In this document: positions 23,446-36,876 of the stretch, piece by piece
Position numbering within the stretch: position 1 is the first letter of the stretch
Layout of the letters: each line of letters opens with the position of its first letter
Source of the DNA: Pholiota molesta
Taxonomy: Eukaryota; Basidiomycota; Agaricomycetes; Agaricales; Strophariaceae
Length of the DNA stretch: 64,000 nt
Direction: 5' to 3'
Assembly (NCBI GenBank): GCA_014925825.1
Contig: JACGCK010000052.1
Coordinates: 226,767 to 290,766 of the forward strand
Translations under genes and position numbers: made by a program
The notes under the pieces: model-generated
Told to the model about the DNA's origin: nothing
What the model saw: the letters and a program-made list of their open reading frames with translations, nothing else
The model's database searches: none

Positions 23446-23734
23446 TGTGTGGGGAGTTGGGTATGCGGTGGTGAGCAGAGGAGGCCCGTCAACAAACGTA
23501 TCATACCACCATTTAAAGCGGAACTTGAATTCCAGAGCAGTGCACCCACCGCCTCTCAATTTTATAACCGGTCCGTGCGTGCGAAGTCGGCCAGCACCGC
23601 CAGACACCGCCAGACACCGCCATCCCCGCAATGCACAGCTCGTTCTGCACGGCCTTGGGTGTTGCACGCGCTCGTCGACGTCATTAGCCCGCGACCTCAA
23701 TCACACATCGCTTCTAGTCGACGATGATCGATCC

Positions 23735-24830
23735 GTCGTTGAGGGACCTGACCCTGCAGCGCTCCAACGCCGGCGCTCAGTCTACATCGCGCCGACCTCA
23801 AAGATAAGATCACGCTCGACGTCGTGGCATTTCAATCGCAAGGCAGTTCCAAAATAAGTACGTACTATGCATTGCTATGTGTTATATTTTAAGGTCCATG
23901 TAGGGCTTAGTTCTCACAATAACTTGTCAGCGGTGACTTTGACTTAGGTGTCGTGTCGATAGCACATGAGTAAGATAATCTATGCGTCCAGCTAAAAAGT
24001 CACAATAGGTATGTCAGAATTGAAATATGGGCGGCGTTTTTGGAGAGCGTTTCTGGGACGGCCAGAATCGTTTAATCCAGAATGGTGGGGAAACTGCAGA
24101 AACGGAAATGGTTTGTCTTCACCTCGAGGCTGTTCAACCTGCCCGTCCTCATGTTATTCATTTATTCTATCCTATTCTTTTAGTTTCTCAGCTTGACATC
24201 AACTGTTTAATCTTGGCTCAATCATAGCATTCAAAGTTATCAATTCACAGATTTTATTTAACTCCTCCTCAAGTCACACGAATTTTGTACACTAACGACT
24301 CTATTTTTCTTCGAATGGCCGTCGCAGATTCTGATTTAACCTCTTCTTGATTAACTACCTCGATTAACAACCTCGATAATCATCTGGTAACCAGAACTCT
24401 AAGCACCCAAATAACGGCGTTTAACCGCGCAAGTACACTCCGCCTTCCCCTGATCCATTGTCCTCTACCCCAATCAAACCGCACTCATTCCCCTCGACGC
24501 CGCGATCCCCTCGATCCCTCCCCCTTCCTCGCCGCAGACCCAGACGCCTCCGCATCCCCCTGCACACCCCCATCCCCCCTGCCTCCCCCGCACCGCTTCC
24601 CATCACCACCACCGTCTCGCAAAGCCGCACACAGCAGCGCATGCGCCACCCCCACATCGCCTTCCGCCGGCACCAACCGCCTATACTCCCGCCCAGCGCA
24701 TCCGGCGACGCGTCCGTGGTCGGGTACGCGCCCGCCTCCCCGCGCGGCTCCGGCGTCCGCGGTGTGGTGCGGCGGGTACACGGTGTCTGACTCTGCGTGG
24801 TAGGCGCGATGTCCATCGTTTCTAGTCAAG
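23735..24830. repeat. Diverged duplicate of the 25.56-26.3 kb locus
   Basis: Starts CAGCGCTCCAACGCCGGCGCTCAGTC-like sequence at about 23757 that matches 25563-25620. It continues through shared blocks (CGACCTCAAAGA, CGTGTCGTGGC-like, ATGCGTCCAGCTA) into the decayed gene copy at 24421-24830. About 300 bp near 24010-24300 has no counterpart in the other copy and may be an insertion. Confidence 0.7.
24421..24830 (-). pseudogene. Decayed partial copy of the gene at 25901-26431
   Basis: The minus strand resembles the 3' half of the neighbouring gene. Matching pieces include GRREYR-like and EGDVGV (copy) against GEGDVGVVCAMLCAALREG (intact gene), the Gly-rich CGGG tail, and EASGSAARKGEGSRGSRR against EASASASEARKGKGAKKARR. 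The matches are spread over two frames and no start is conserved, so the copy is broken by indels. It lies on the far side of the fold-back palindrome from the intact gene. Confidence 0.68.
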
Positions 24831-24852
24831 GATCTTATTCAGCGACCCTTCA

Positions 24853-25562
24853 CACTTCGGGCTTTGCAACATATAGATGGCATCTATATGTTAATCCTAT
24901 AGTTTTATCCGTAGATAATGTATAGATCTCACTGTAAAAGTGACTTGCAGATTAGCTGTAAAATCGTCTCATAGAAATTTCTATAGAAATTCTACAGAAT
25001 AACCTGTAAATGTCATCTGTAGGCATATTCACATATTTTCTACAGCGGCCATCTATAGGTTGATCTATACATAATGTATGGAATTACCTGCAGGACACAC
25101 GTGTAGATAATCTGCAGGTGTGATCTGTAGAAGGTCCGATATGTTATCTGCCGAATTACCTATAGGAATACCTATAGGTGCCATTTATATGTACATATAG
25201 GTGGGAAAATGTGCTCAGATGTGCATATAGATGCCGTCTACAGGCATTCCCATAGGCAATTCCATAGATAAGATATCGGACAATCTATAGAACACGCCTG
25301 CAGATTATCTACAGGCGCATCCTGCAGGTAATTCCATACATTATCTATGGATCAACCTATAGATGGCCATTGTAGAGAATATATGAATATGCCTACAGAC
25401 GGCATTTACAGGTTATTCCGTGGAATTGATATGGAAATTTCTACAAAAATATTCTATAGGCAATCTACAAGTCAATTTTATAGCAAAATTCATATGTTAT
25501 CTACAGATAAACCTATGGGACCAACATATAGATGACACCTATAAGTTACCACCCCCGAAGTG
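24853..25562. mobile_element. 710-bp fold-back (giant imperfect palindrome) element rich in CTRYAG
   Basis: Left arm 24853-25200 and right arm 25218-25562 are imperfect reverse complements over their whole length, separated by a 17-bp spacer. The outer ends read CACTTCGGG and CCCGAAGTG. Strongly matching inner blocks include TAATGTATGGAATTACCTGC in the left arm and its reverse complement in the right. I count 20 exact CTRYAG hexamers (CTATAG, CTACAG, CTGTAG, CTGCAG), plus many near-matches, often 12-18 bp apart. There is no coding capacity. The trinucleotide TCA occurs on both outer sides, a possible 3-bp target duplication. It is best described as a fold-back or MITE-like element. The protein that would recognise the hexamers is unknown. 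Confidence 0.85.
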
Positions 25563-25900
25563 TCAGCGCCTCAGCGCTCCTGCGCCAGCGCTCAGTCTAT
25601 ACCATCAAGCGCCGACCGTCAAAGACAAAGATACAGTCACGCGCGACCGTGTCGTGGCGGTTCAATCGCCAGGGGAATACGTCCTACGCATTGCATTGCT
25701 AGATTTTAGATCATAGGTACGGTAGTACACCATGCGTCCAGCTACTCGCAATGAATCAGCCAGGAATCACAGCAATAGCCTCAGTAATTATCTAGTAAGG
25801 GTTCTAAGTACGGAAATAAATGCATTAAGTGCGGAATACAATCCGCGTCGGCCTTCTCCTGATCCATCGTCTTCTACGTGTTCCAATCGAGTCGCATTCA
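25563..25900. other. Right copy of the duplicated flank, non-coding
   Basis: Matches 23757-24420 (for example GCGCTCAGTCTA, TGCGTCCAGCTA and AAGTGCGGAATACA-type blocks). It is the 3' flank of the gene ending at 25901. No gene is seen. Confidence 0.6.
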
Positions 25901-26431
25901 TTAACCGCGCACGCGCCTCGCTTTCTTCGCGCCCTTACCCTTCCTCGCCTCAGACGCAGACGCAGACGCCTCCCCATCCCCCTGCCCCTGCCCGCACCGC
26001 TTCCCACAACCACCACCACAATCCCTGCTTTCCTTCCCCTCGCGCAAAGCCGCACACAGCATCGCACACACCACCCCCACATCCCCTTCCCCCGTCGCCG
26101 GCAGCTGCTTCCACTTTCCGCGCGGGGACGCGTCCGGGGTCGGGTACGCGTCCTCCTCCCGCGGCTCCGGCGTCACGTAGCGCGGCGTCGGCGCGGTGTA
26201 GTGCGGCGGGGACGCGCGCATGGGGACGCCGTCAGAGTCAAATCTAGAGTAAACGCCGTCGGAGTCAGATCTAGAGTAGTAATAGGCGCCCGCCGGCGGC
26301 TCGGACGCGGTGTATGTGTAGGTGGAGGTGGAGGAGCCGGGCGGCGGCTCGACGAGGTACGGCGTGGGCGCGCGGTAGAATAAGGGGCGCTCAGTCTGGT
26401 TCTGGTTCTGAGGGTCGGCGTAGTAGGACAT
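25901..26431 (-). CDS. Hypothetical Tyr/Pro/Gly-rich protein, 176 aa
   Basis: Single-exon frame starting MSYYADPQNQNQ at an ATG (26431). Family not recognised. The N-terminal half is rich in Tyr, Pro, Ser and Thr (RAPTPYLVEPPPGSSTSTYT), with a short internal duplication (YYSRSDSDGV / YSRFDSDGV) and a PHYTAPTPRYVTPEPREED segment. The C-terminal half has a short hydrophobic/Cys stretch (GVVCAMLCAALREG) followed by Gly/Cys-rich and Ala/Lys/Arg-rich tails. No signal peptide or established domain is visible. Partial duplication of this frame at 24421-24830, with protein-level resemblance, supports that it was once a real coding unit. The high GC content makes the opposite strand open too. Confidence 0.58.
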   Translation of the reverse strand: MSYYADPQNQNQTERPLFYRAPTPYLVEPPPGSSTSTYTYTASEPPAGAYYYSRSDSDGVYSRFDSDGVPMRASPPHYTAPTPRYVTPEPREEDAYPTPDASPRGKWKQLPATGEGDVGVVCAMLCAALREGKESRDCGGGCGKRCGQGQGDGEASASASEARKGKGAKKARRVRG

Positions 26432-29400
26432 CGTGTTGGCGCGAGCTTTTTTGGTGCGGTTATTTATTGGAGGGTGGAAGAGAGGCTGCGAGACAGGTCT
26501 TTTTTAATGGTGTTGATGAGGACAAAGTACGCTGAAAGAAGAGTACCAGTGAAGTCGCGCTTGGCAGGAATATCAAGTGGAAAGAAAGCTGAGCGGCTGG
26601 AGCAAGGTTGCAGCGGAAACGCTAGATGAAGCAATCGCGAGCGCAGGGGGAGCGGGCTAGAGCAAAAAGCAAATGCGAGCTATAAGAAGTCCCAACGCGT
26701 CGAGAAACTAAGAGCAGTGAAAGATCGAGCTTGAGCTTGAAGACTTGAGTGGCCGTGCGTGGCAGCGCTGAGCAACGTATCCTGAATGATAACAACCACT
26801 CCCCTGCGCGCCTCCATTTATACCACGACAAAAACCGGCTTGTGCCACCCAACGACCGCCACCCCTAAAAATTTCACAACAAACAATTTGAACTGTGGCA
26901 CTCGATCCAAGCGTCCAAGCGTCGAAGACCATATACGGTGCTTTGACCCATGGCATCCAGCGAGGGGTCAAGCGCACGCACACTGCGCGGGCGCTGTGGG
27001 GGCCATGGGCGCTGCCTCGCATCAAATTCAAATGCGTGAAAATTCAAATGCCAGTGCTTCTTCCGAGTCGCCGCTCGTGCCTCCGAGTCCGTGGAGGCTG
27101 TCCTCCCAGTCTGCTACTTATCGATACTTAATATCGATGTCTGAATCGCATCACATGGATACACGCACCTCTGCGTCTGACTCTTTTGTTTGTCCGGGGC
27201 CGCCGGACGCCCCGAACGCCCTCGCAGAATTACCTTTTCGAGTGAGGTTACCAGATCGGGGAATGTTGCTTTGCTGCTGCTGCCATCTGGCATCGATATC
27301 GGATATGGATCGCATGGGCCTTTCGTTGTCTTTGTCTTCGTGCCACCTGCCCAATACCCGCCGCTCATCGGGCTTTCGCGGTGCGTGCGTGAAAAGGCTC
27401 CGAGAAAAAAGATTTTGTGGCTCATGCGGGGTGGAGGTGGGATGAATAGGGGGCGCCTGTACAGTAATTAATGTGGGCAAGGTACTTATGTGGCTGTAGA
27501 ACGTATGAGGCCGTAGAACCGTGAGTGGGGAATCTGAAAAGAACATAAACGAGCAGGCAGGCCGTACCATGGACAACTTACTATTGTTCCGTTCTTGGAC
27601 AAAGGCAAGGCGCCCCCACAAATTCTGGATCGATTCTTGGGATGGTGGATATTGGGTTAACCGTTGGACCAGTAACTAGTCCTGCGATGCAAGGGCACGA
27701 TCGAGGGACAGCTCAACTTTGTGAGTTGGAGAATTGAGAATGAAGCCAATTAAGCTGGCGAAGGAGGCAATCATTGGCCCGATTTTCTTCGCAGGTCAAT
27801 CCGGACGCCGGTATACTTATGTGTATATAAACTACTATACCGCGACTGGCCATGCAAAGATCATCATATTTACAAATTTCATTGACATCCGGTGTTTCGT
27901 TCCTGGCACTGACATCCGCATACCAGTGTCAATTAATGCTCCTAGTAATGCAACCCACAAGCTTCCCGTAAGACATCCAACATCGTTTAACAGTGTTCCT
28001 GTCTCTGGTGGTAATGATATGTTTCGACGCCAGTATTGACGTACGTATCTACACGGCGGCCTGTGTAATTAAATGTGCCTTGAATCTCTCCTTTCTCCTC
28101 TATCTCCATAATCAAACCTGTAAACTCAGTTAAGCTTTGCTGTATTCTAGGTACATATCGAGGCCCGACATCAAAGCAGCCACGGATATAGATTATAATC
28201 CAATTATAATCATCGCTAAATCCGAGCAGTTGGTAATATAAACAGCCAGTGCAAACGCCAAGTATGATAGGGACTATTATCAAAAGTATGGCTTGTAAAA
28301 ATCTACAGATTTCACGCCATGATTCGCCTCATGGAGGTTTGAGCTCATCTTGGACTTGTTGCAACTTGCAAGGCTGATCAAAGGCTGATCAAAGTTTTGA
28401 CGCTCGTATTATGTAAGATAATCACTGCTTACTGGCGCCAAGCACACGAAAACAATTCTTGACAACAGATCGACAACACACCGCATTGGTTCTCACCCGA
28501 CTCCTGCGGCGGCGGCATGCTGGATACTTCATCTACCCCAAATGTCTATGCCTTATCTTGTGTTCAAGAGTTCCGACACCCTCTTTGCAGCCTTTCACGT
28601 CAGCGTCAATGAGAACAACTCAGCGCAAACAACTTGAACAGTCATCTTTATCTGAAGTTAAACTTGTTATCGGTTTGCTAAGCAGAGTCATAGATGTTCA
28701 AATCTATGTACGCTGAATAAACATGAACCCCAAGGGCCAAAGGAAACCCCGTTGATAACGCAGAGCAGCGCACGTACTTTCTTCGATATCCTTCAAGTCT
28801 TCGATCGTTAATGTTTCTAGCAGATGCACTGACGTTTTCTCATGAACAGTCCAACACCCTTTCCGATATGATCGACACGAGTATCTGTCTCCCGGGCTGT
28901 GCGCTCTGTGCATTCGGTGCGCTACAGACTCAGTATGAGTCGAAAGGTGCTGTGGATGTTGCATCAATCATTCGGTAGATCCCTATATGGAAAACAGGGT
29001 AGAAATCTTCTGCACGGAAAAAGACTCGGCCCACGGCATCAACTATGGGACCGTTCATTCCATGAAGAAATGATACAGATTTGCAGTATCATGCCAATTT
29101 ATGTTCTCCCCAATCTCCTACATGGGCTGGGTAGTAACCGAAAATGATTTGACGCTCGAGTTTATTCGGATATGAAACAAACGTTGCGATTACACACAGC
29201 TGTCAATAACACGGCCTGCACTGTCCCTACCTCTCAACCCGCTCTCGACTCACCTAACTCGTGTTCCGTACCCGCTATGTCTACTTCGCCGACGCACACG
29301 AATCGCACGGTTTCCGACCCGGCTTGACATATCCAATGTATCATGTCAGGTATAGACACCGCAATACCGTTCAACTCGTAAAGGGTTCAGGGATCTCGTT
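26432..29400. other. Intergenic, weak frames only
   Basis: Open frames near 26.8-27.6 kb on both strands overlap each other and show no domain. A minus-strand frame at 27987-28283 contains one hydrophobic segment (IIVPIILGVCTGCLYYQLLGF) followed by a polar tail. It has no ATG at its start, only TTG, so a real gene would need an upstream exon, which I could not place. No repeats or RNA genes were recognised. Confidence 0.4.
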
Positions 29401-29420
29401 CTCATGTGTTTGGAAAAAGC

Positions 29421-29426
29421 TATAAA
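29421..29426 (+). promoter_or_regulatory. TATA box of the class II peroxidase gene
   Basis: TATAAA located 80 bp upstream of the peroxidase ATG at 29501, a normal spacing for highly inducible fungal peroxidase genes. A pyrimidine-rich stretch (CTTCTCTCTCTTCTCC) follows before the ATG. Confidence 0.6.
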
Positions 29427-29500
29427 GTGGGCATCCCTCCATCTCAGAACGTCACCCCGTCTACTTCTCTCTCTTCTCCAATCTCTAGTGAAGAAACGGA

Positions 29501-31519
<2,019 letters not shown>

Positions 31520-31722
31520 ATGGATGACGATGTATCTCAGTATCTTCTTTTTTCTCTCTTTGGGCTTGTTAGGTAGAGGTATTTCTAGCTTGTGTAATGT
31601 ATGTTAATATACAGCGTATACCGCGCAGTGTCGGTGGCACATCATGTTGAACCTTTACTACGAGAAATGAATTGTGCGAGGACCGATTCATTCCGAGGTA
31701 TCCATAACGAACCATGGATAAA

Positions 31723-33494
31723 TCATTCCTCCAGCATCTTCACAGCTCGCACCTTGTCCTCTTCCGCCGCACTGACATCCCACACCCACTCCCACATGCC
31801 CATCATCCGCTCGAACAGCGCCTGCAGCTTCTCCACCGGCACACCCGCATCGCCCTCCACGACACCCTCGAACCCCGGCGCCACGAGCTCCGAGATGTGC
31901 CCCGCCTCGCGCACAAGGCGCCACACGCGGTTGCCCGTGGGGCAGCGGATGGTGTTGTAGATGTCGGATATTCGCGGGAGCGAATCCTTGGTGCTGAGGC
32001 TGTGGGAGAGGAGGTGCGCGAGGATGTAGACGTCCTGGTACGTGAGATGGCTGTGAGCAGGTGTATATCGGTGTAGGGAATGGGTGTACCTCGATTGCCT
32101 GCCCTGCGCCGGCGCCTTGGTGAGGGGGCATCCCATGCGCCTGGATAGGGTGTTGCGATGTGTATTAACGATTATGAACGCGCTGGTTAAGGAACGTACC
32201 GCGTCTCCAGCAAGAACGACGCGTCCTTGAGAGTACCGTTCCAAAGGTACAAGTGTCATCAGCGCCCATTTACTCGGCTTGTCTATGCACTGCATCGTAT
32301 CAGAGTGAGCTTGATGTAAGGAATAATCCGGACGGAACGCACATCAAGTAGCGCATGTGCTTCCGTGTCCCACCCAGAAAAGAGTGAGAGGAGTTCCTCT
32401 TTCTCGCAATAGGTGGTTTGTGGGCCTGGGTACGCTGTGTTTTCTTTGTCGAGGTAGCTGCCCATTGCGACGACATTTATCGCTCGCTCGTGTGGCAATG
32501 GGTAGCAAATTATGTGCTGAGGGGAATATGGAAGGATCAGGACACGAGGTAAGGACAATAGATAGATAAAGTACCTTTAGCTTTCCGACATACTGATGGA
32601 CATGGGCGCCTTGATCATCTTACACAGTCATTGAATGTCACTTTTCACTCACCATTAAAGGCGTTTGAATCGCGCGATGGTTTGGGAACAGCGACCCCAG
32701 CCTCTCGAACGATATGAGTCCGCGGTATGCGTAGGTACCAGACCACACTGCATCACCCGCATTTTCTGCTTCAACGCCGGACGTGCTAGATTGGAGCTGG
32801 CGCTGAACTAGGCTGCGCCTGACGATGGACCGTATCCCATCCGCCCCGACCAACATATCGCATGTCGCTGTCGTCCCGTCGGTGAAATTCAGGCGCACCT
32901 CGCTTTCTGTCTCTTCGTACGAGGAGAGCCGGTGGGAGAGGTGGATCCGTCCCTCGGGTTGGCATCCGAGAAGCGCTTTGTGGAGCATTCGACGGTGTAG
33001 ACGGATGGTTCCTCCTGGAAATGCGGGTCATGACTGGGATCATTGATCGAGCGACTATACATACCTTGCGTTGTCATATCCAAAATGTGAAATCCTTCCG
33101 GTTGATCTGCCTTGCGTATCTCGAATACTAAGCCTATTCACACTGGTTCAGCGAAAATTCGCCGCAGAATGAAAGAATGGCTACGTGGGAGATCATCGGG
33201 TTTGTGTGGCAGGAACTGGAGCAGCTCTTCTTCCATGCCCAGCGTCTTTAGAATATTCCAAGTGCGCGGCCAGATGTTGATGCCCGCGCCGATTTCTGAG
33301 AGAGCGGCCGAAGCCTCGTAGATGTCGATTTGTAAGTTCCCACCGCCCTCGCCGGCGAATACGTTCAGTGCATGGGATAGAGTTAGACCAGAAATTCCTG
33401 CGCCGCTGTCGAGCCATTCTCAGAGATAAGGGTCGTATAGTCAAGGGTTACGGACGTACATGATAGCGATACGTGGTCGTTCGGAAGCATCCAT
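31723..33494 (-). CDS. FAD-dependent monooxygenase, salicylate-hydroxylase-like, 443 aa
   Basis: Flavoprotein aromatic hydroxylase (group A). Members use NAD(P)H and O2 to hydroxylate phenolic acids. Nine minus-strand exons join in phase: 33494-33460, 33405-33185, 33133-33065, 33014-32653, 32592-32575 (an 18-nt micro-exon encoding YVGKLK), 32516-32343, 32289-32200, 32140-32090, 32034-31723. Motifs in order: the dinucleotide-binding GAGISG near residue 13, created across the first intron; the DG motif LVGADGIRS; the GD motif GDAAHGMPPHQGAGAGQAIED, which contacts the FAD ribityl and pyrophosphate; and a C-terminal helical tail. Length is normal for the family (400-450 aa). It is convergent with the peroxidase, with stop codons about 200 bp apart. 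Substrate cannot be read from sequence. Given the neighbouring peroxidase, use of lignin-derived aromatics is plausible but inferred. The gene is intact. Confidence 0.93.
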
Positions 33495-34677
33495 GATACT
33501 TATTTGTGGTTGGGATGGTAGTGGTTTGTGAGAGCGGGGATTCACCTATTCCTATCGAATTTACCCGTTGGATGTATGTAGTCTTCGCCATGTCGGTCGT
33601 AACCATATGACATACTTATGCCGGTGCCACTGCTTCTCACAGTGCTGCGAGAAATATGTTGGTTAAATATATAGGACTTGGATTCAACTTGGGTTATTTT
33701 GGTCAATTTTTGGTGCACCAGCGACCAGCACTGACCAGTATGCATGGGCCCAATCAACCCAATGGGCTTTTTAATAGTCTGGATTCAAGGCCTACACGAT
33801 AATCGAGTTAGTTCTATTGGTCTATACATGCGGAGACTATACCTGCTGCTGCAACTGAGTTGGCTAGAAGATTTTGACGAAAGGCTACGAAAGGCTTTGG
33901 AAAGGTTTGGAAAGGCTACAAAAGGCTACGACAGTGCGTTCTGCCGGCCGATCGGCGCGGGTCACATGGTCACATGTGTCAATGATCCACACGATCAGAA
34001 TTGTTCTTCAAGTTCTTGTTTTTTGCCAACAGTCTCTAATGCCCATTCACTTTTCCCTCTTTCAACGTTCAAACGTTCGCGTTCAATCCCCACAGACCGG
34101 CTTTGCGGATGATATATTCTGTCCAACTTCCAGCAGTGGCTACCAACAAAACAAAAACAGAAGGCACAAATGGTCGTCCAGAATCGCCCAGCCAACGCCC
34201 AGCGCATCGTTACAGTGTACATTAAGTATTGACCAGGCGTAAAAGTTTATGCGAGCTCGGAACAGCGGAGGGGTTGGAGCTCGGCGGACGGATTTCGTCG
34301 GGACTCAGGAGCCAAGGCTATAGCTTCTGTACGGCGTTGACTATCTGATAATGGGCTCTCGCAGAGTTCGACCTCGGCGCTCTTGTGCCGCTTCTGAGGC
34401 CGAGGATACACCTGGGAGCATTCAGAGATTGGGCACTGCGCGTGGAAGGCGTGCTCATGGCCGCCATCATACAGCGTGCCGGTGCGTATCAATCTCATAT
34501 CACGGACGATGCGGAGCCAGACTCAAACCCAAACCGAATGCAGAGCAGAGAACCCACACCACCCAACGCCACCGTCAATTCGGATGCATCAACAGCTGGC
34601 TGCATCGAAAATGTTCAGCTCGATGGCGGCGTTCGATATTCTACCACACAGAAACGAGGGTTGCCCTGCCTGCCGAA
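33495..34677. other. Intergenic, no supported gene
   Basis: Contains a short imperfect tandem repeat of an AAAGGCTACG-like unit at about 33880-33935 and otherwise only unsupported short frames. The 34.35-34.68 kb part may include further decayed ABC-transporter sequence, but I could not align it. Confidence 0.45.
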
Positions 34678-36150
34678 AAGAGGCGGGGTTGCGTATGCGG
34701 CGCAGGAAACGTGGCTTCTGAACGATTCGATTCGTGTACCGTACGTGTTTATCGTCGTCGCTTCCGCTTCTCTATTCGCCTCACATTTTGGATAATTTCC
34801 AGAACAATATTCTCTTCGGTGCGTCCTACGGCGAACAACGGCACCGTATCGTCCTCCAGCAATGTGCTTTGGAGCCCGATCTCGCGTTGTTCGCTGCTGG
34901 AGATGCAACGACGGTTGGCAAAAGGGACGCGACGTTGAGTTGGGGACAGAAAGCACGGATTACGCTGGCGCAAGCGGTCTACGCCCATGCAGAGATGCTG
35001 CTGTTGTATGTTGTCTTTGCAGCTCTAGAGTGCGTATTTTCCTGTGCTTGTTTTCAAACTTAATGCGTGTGGAGCTGATCCCGGTCCATGCTTTTCAGCG
35101 TCCACACTAGCCAATCGATCATCGAAACGTGCTTCGGTGGTGACTTGATGATGGACGGACTGTGATTCTTGTCGTACGCTTTGCCTTTTCTGCTTGTCTT
35201 GTGTTCCCTAGAGCGCTGATGTTGGGAAATGTAGACACATGATGTGGCGATGGCTAAAAAGATAGCAACCCACGTCGTTCGAATGGGCCAGGACGGACGG
35301 GTCGCCTATCGCGGGACGATCAATAAATTCTTCCTTGATGTACTCAGTACTGTCGAAGCACGCAATTTTAGAGGACGGCGGTTATCATGTGGATGCGGAC
35401 GAACTTGAAGATATCAATGCAGATGGGGTAATTGACTCCGCGATACTGGCCACGAATACTGAAAGCCCTTCGGAGTTGGCGGTTGTTGTAGATGAAGAAA
35501 CTGAAGAGCCTGTTAATCTCGACGCGGGTAAGTCTCTATCGTCCTCACATGCTATGCTTAACTGATTATCGAACCGAATGCATGTTGTCAGGTTATAGGA
35601 TGCAAACATTGTATCTCATTCTGCGTGATGTTCGATGGGGGTATTATGACTACAGAGCTTCGAACAAACGCGGTTCAGCCTGAGATGTTGATTGGAACAT
35701 TGCGGCAAATCTTGGATCGTTTTGAGGCATACGATGATGCATCTCAACGACGCCCTTCGTGCTGTTGGACTTCTTTCCTTGCAACCCTGTGACTCTGATG
35801 AGGAAGGTGCCGATGCGCCCGCTTCGATTACTTTGTCATTGGACACCCTTGTGTTTCTCGAGGGTCGAACATCTCTTGGTCAGCGGCAAATCATTGCGCT
35901 TGCTCGCGCGCTTGTTCGAGGTAGCGAATTGCTCATCTAAAACGAAGTGCACGAAGTGCACGAAGTGCACGAAGGCCTTTTCTGAACACAGAAGAGGTTA
36001 CTTCGACTTCTAATGCCCTTCGTATCCTGATTCCTAGACCACGAGACCGACTTACTCATCCAGGTCAACACTGCGTCATCGACTTGACAAGGACGTCACC
36101 CTTCCACAATGCCCGTCGTATGCATACTGTAATGGACGCCGTTAAAAATG
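34678..36150 (+). pseudogene. Decayed ABC transporter (ABCC/MRP type), both nucleotide-binding domains fragmentary
   Basis: The plus strand carries pieces of a multidrug-resistance-type ABC exporter in correct order but broken frames. NBD1 pieces: GGVAYAAQETWLLNDSIR near 34690-34735, then after a likely intron NNILFGASYGEQR...QQCALEPDL. A degraded signature LSWGQKARITLAQAVY follows near 34940-34980 (family: LSGGQKAR). Next come a D-loop-like VHTSQSIIETCFGGDLMMDG, a TVILV segment, and HDVAMAKKIATHVVRMGQDGRV near 35240-35310. A charged linker follows at 35335-35530. NBD2 remains are GTLRQILDRFEAYDDAS near 35700, LNDALRAVGLLSLQP, TSLGQRQIIALARALVRGSELLI ending in a stop at 35938, and a degraded D-loop/H-loop region to about 36150. 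No Walker A and no second transmembrane domain are seen, so function is lost. Confidence 0.87.
35941..35975 (+). repeat. 9-bp tandem repeat inside the ABC pseudogene
   Basis: The unit CGAAGTGCA is repeated about 3.5 times directly after the stop that truncates the NBD2 fragment. It is probably replication slippage in unconstrained sequence. Confidence 0.8.
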
Positions 36151-36777
36151 TACGTACCTTTCAGTCATTTTCAAACATCTATCTTCTAATATCTATCTTG
36201 CCGCTAGATGGTCTTGGGTCAAGGTTGTTTCATCTCGACCCGAGATTAACTTCTGACAGACTTATATTGTTATCATTAGGTTGGATTTGATACGCCAGAA
36301 TACTTTCTTCAAAAGCCCATCAAGATCCTTTAAATCGTTAGTGGCGAATGCTGGCGTCAAATACCAGAATTTGCACGAATTCGTAGAGCACGCGACAAAG
36401 ACAAATAGTTTTTCATTGTAATGCATTCTGTAGGGTGGAATTACCGATGCCCTTACCTTTCTATCGGTTCTATAGATGCCGTCGCCACACAAAATTTACT
36501 CGCATTCTAGCTGTGCGGACGAACCTGGGTCCTATTGAAGATCAAACGCACGGAATAGGAGGGGGACTCGATTATAAACTCCCGTGGTCCATTCACGTCA
36601 AAAAATGATTGACATCCAATACATCTAGAAGGCTAAAAGCACTGGGATCAAGTCGACCCCATGCCATCGTGGTGGCACTATTCCGCGCGGAAGTGACCAT
36701 ATCTACACAGAAGAACGAATGAATGGGCGGATGCGATACAATGTACTTGGTTGGTCGGTGGATTTCCGATATCTCAC
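36151..36777. other. Intergenic, no supported gene
   Basis: No supported frame. It separates the ABC pseudogene from the promoter of the small secreted protein gene. Confidence 0.5.
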
Positions 36778-36783
36778 TATAAA
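36778..36783 (+). promoter_or_regulatory. TATA box of the small secreted-protein gene
   Basis: TATAAA lies 99 bp upstream of the ATG at 36877, consistent with a fungal core promoter. Confidence 0.5.
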
Positions 36784-36876
36784 TACGATACAATATCAGT
36801 CATGAGAGCAGAGCGCCCTCGCCGTCGCATTGACCTATATCCACCCAGCAGCATCTGTTATCATATCACACTCATA

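Noticed and set aside
22986..23857. Long open frames on the plus strand and other frames over the RHO1 gene
   Set aside because: They are GC-driven shadows of the minus-strand Rho1 exons and have no domain of their own.
26786..27621. Plus-strand 219-codon and minus-strand 156-codon frames
   Set aside because: They overlap each other on opposite strands, contain no domain or signal peptide, and no introns extend them. Neither can be preferred.
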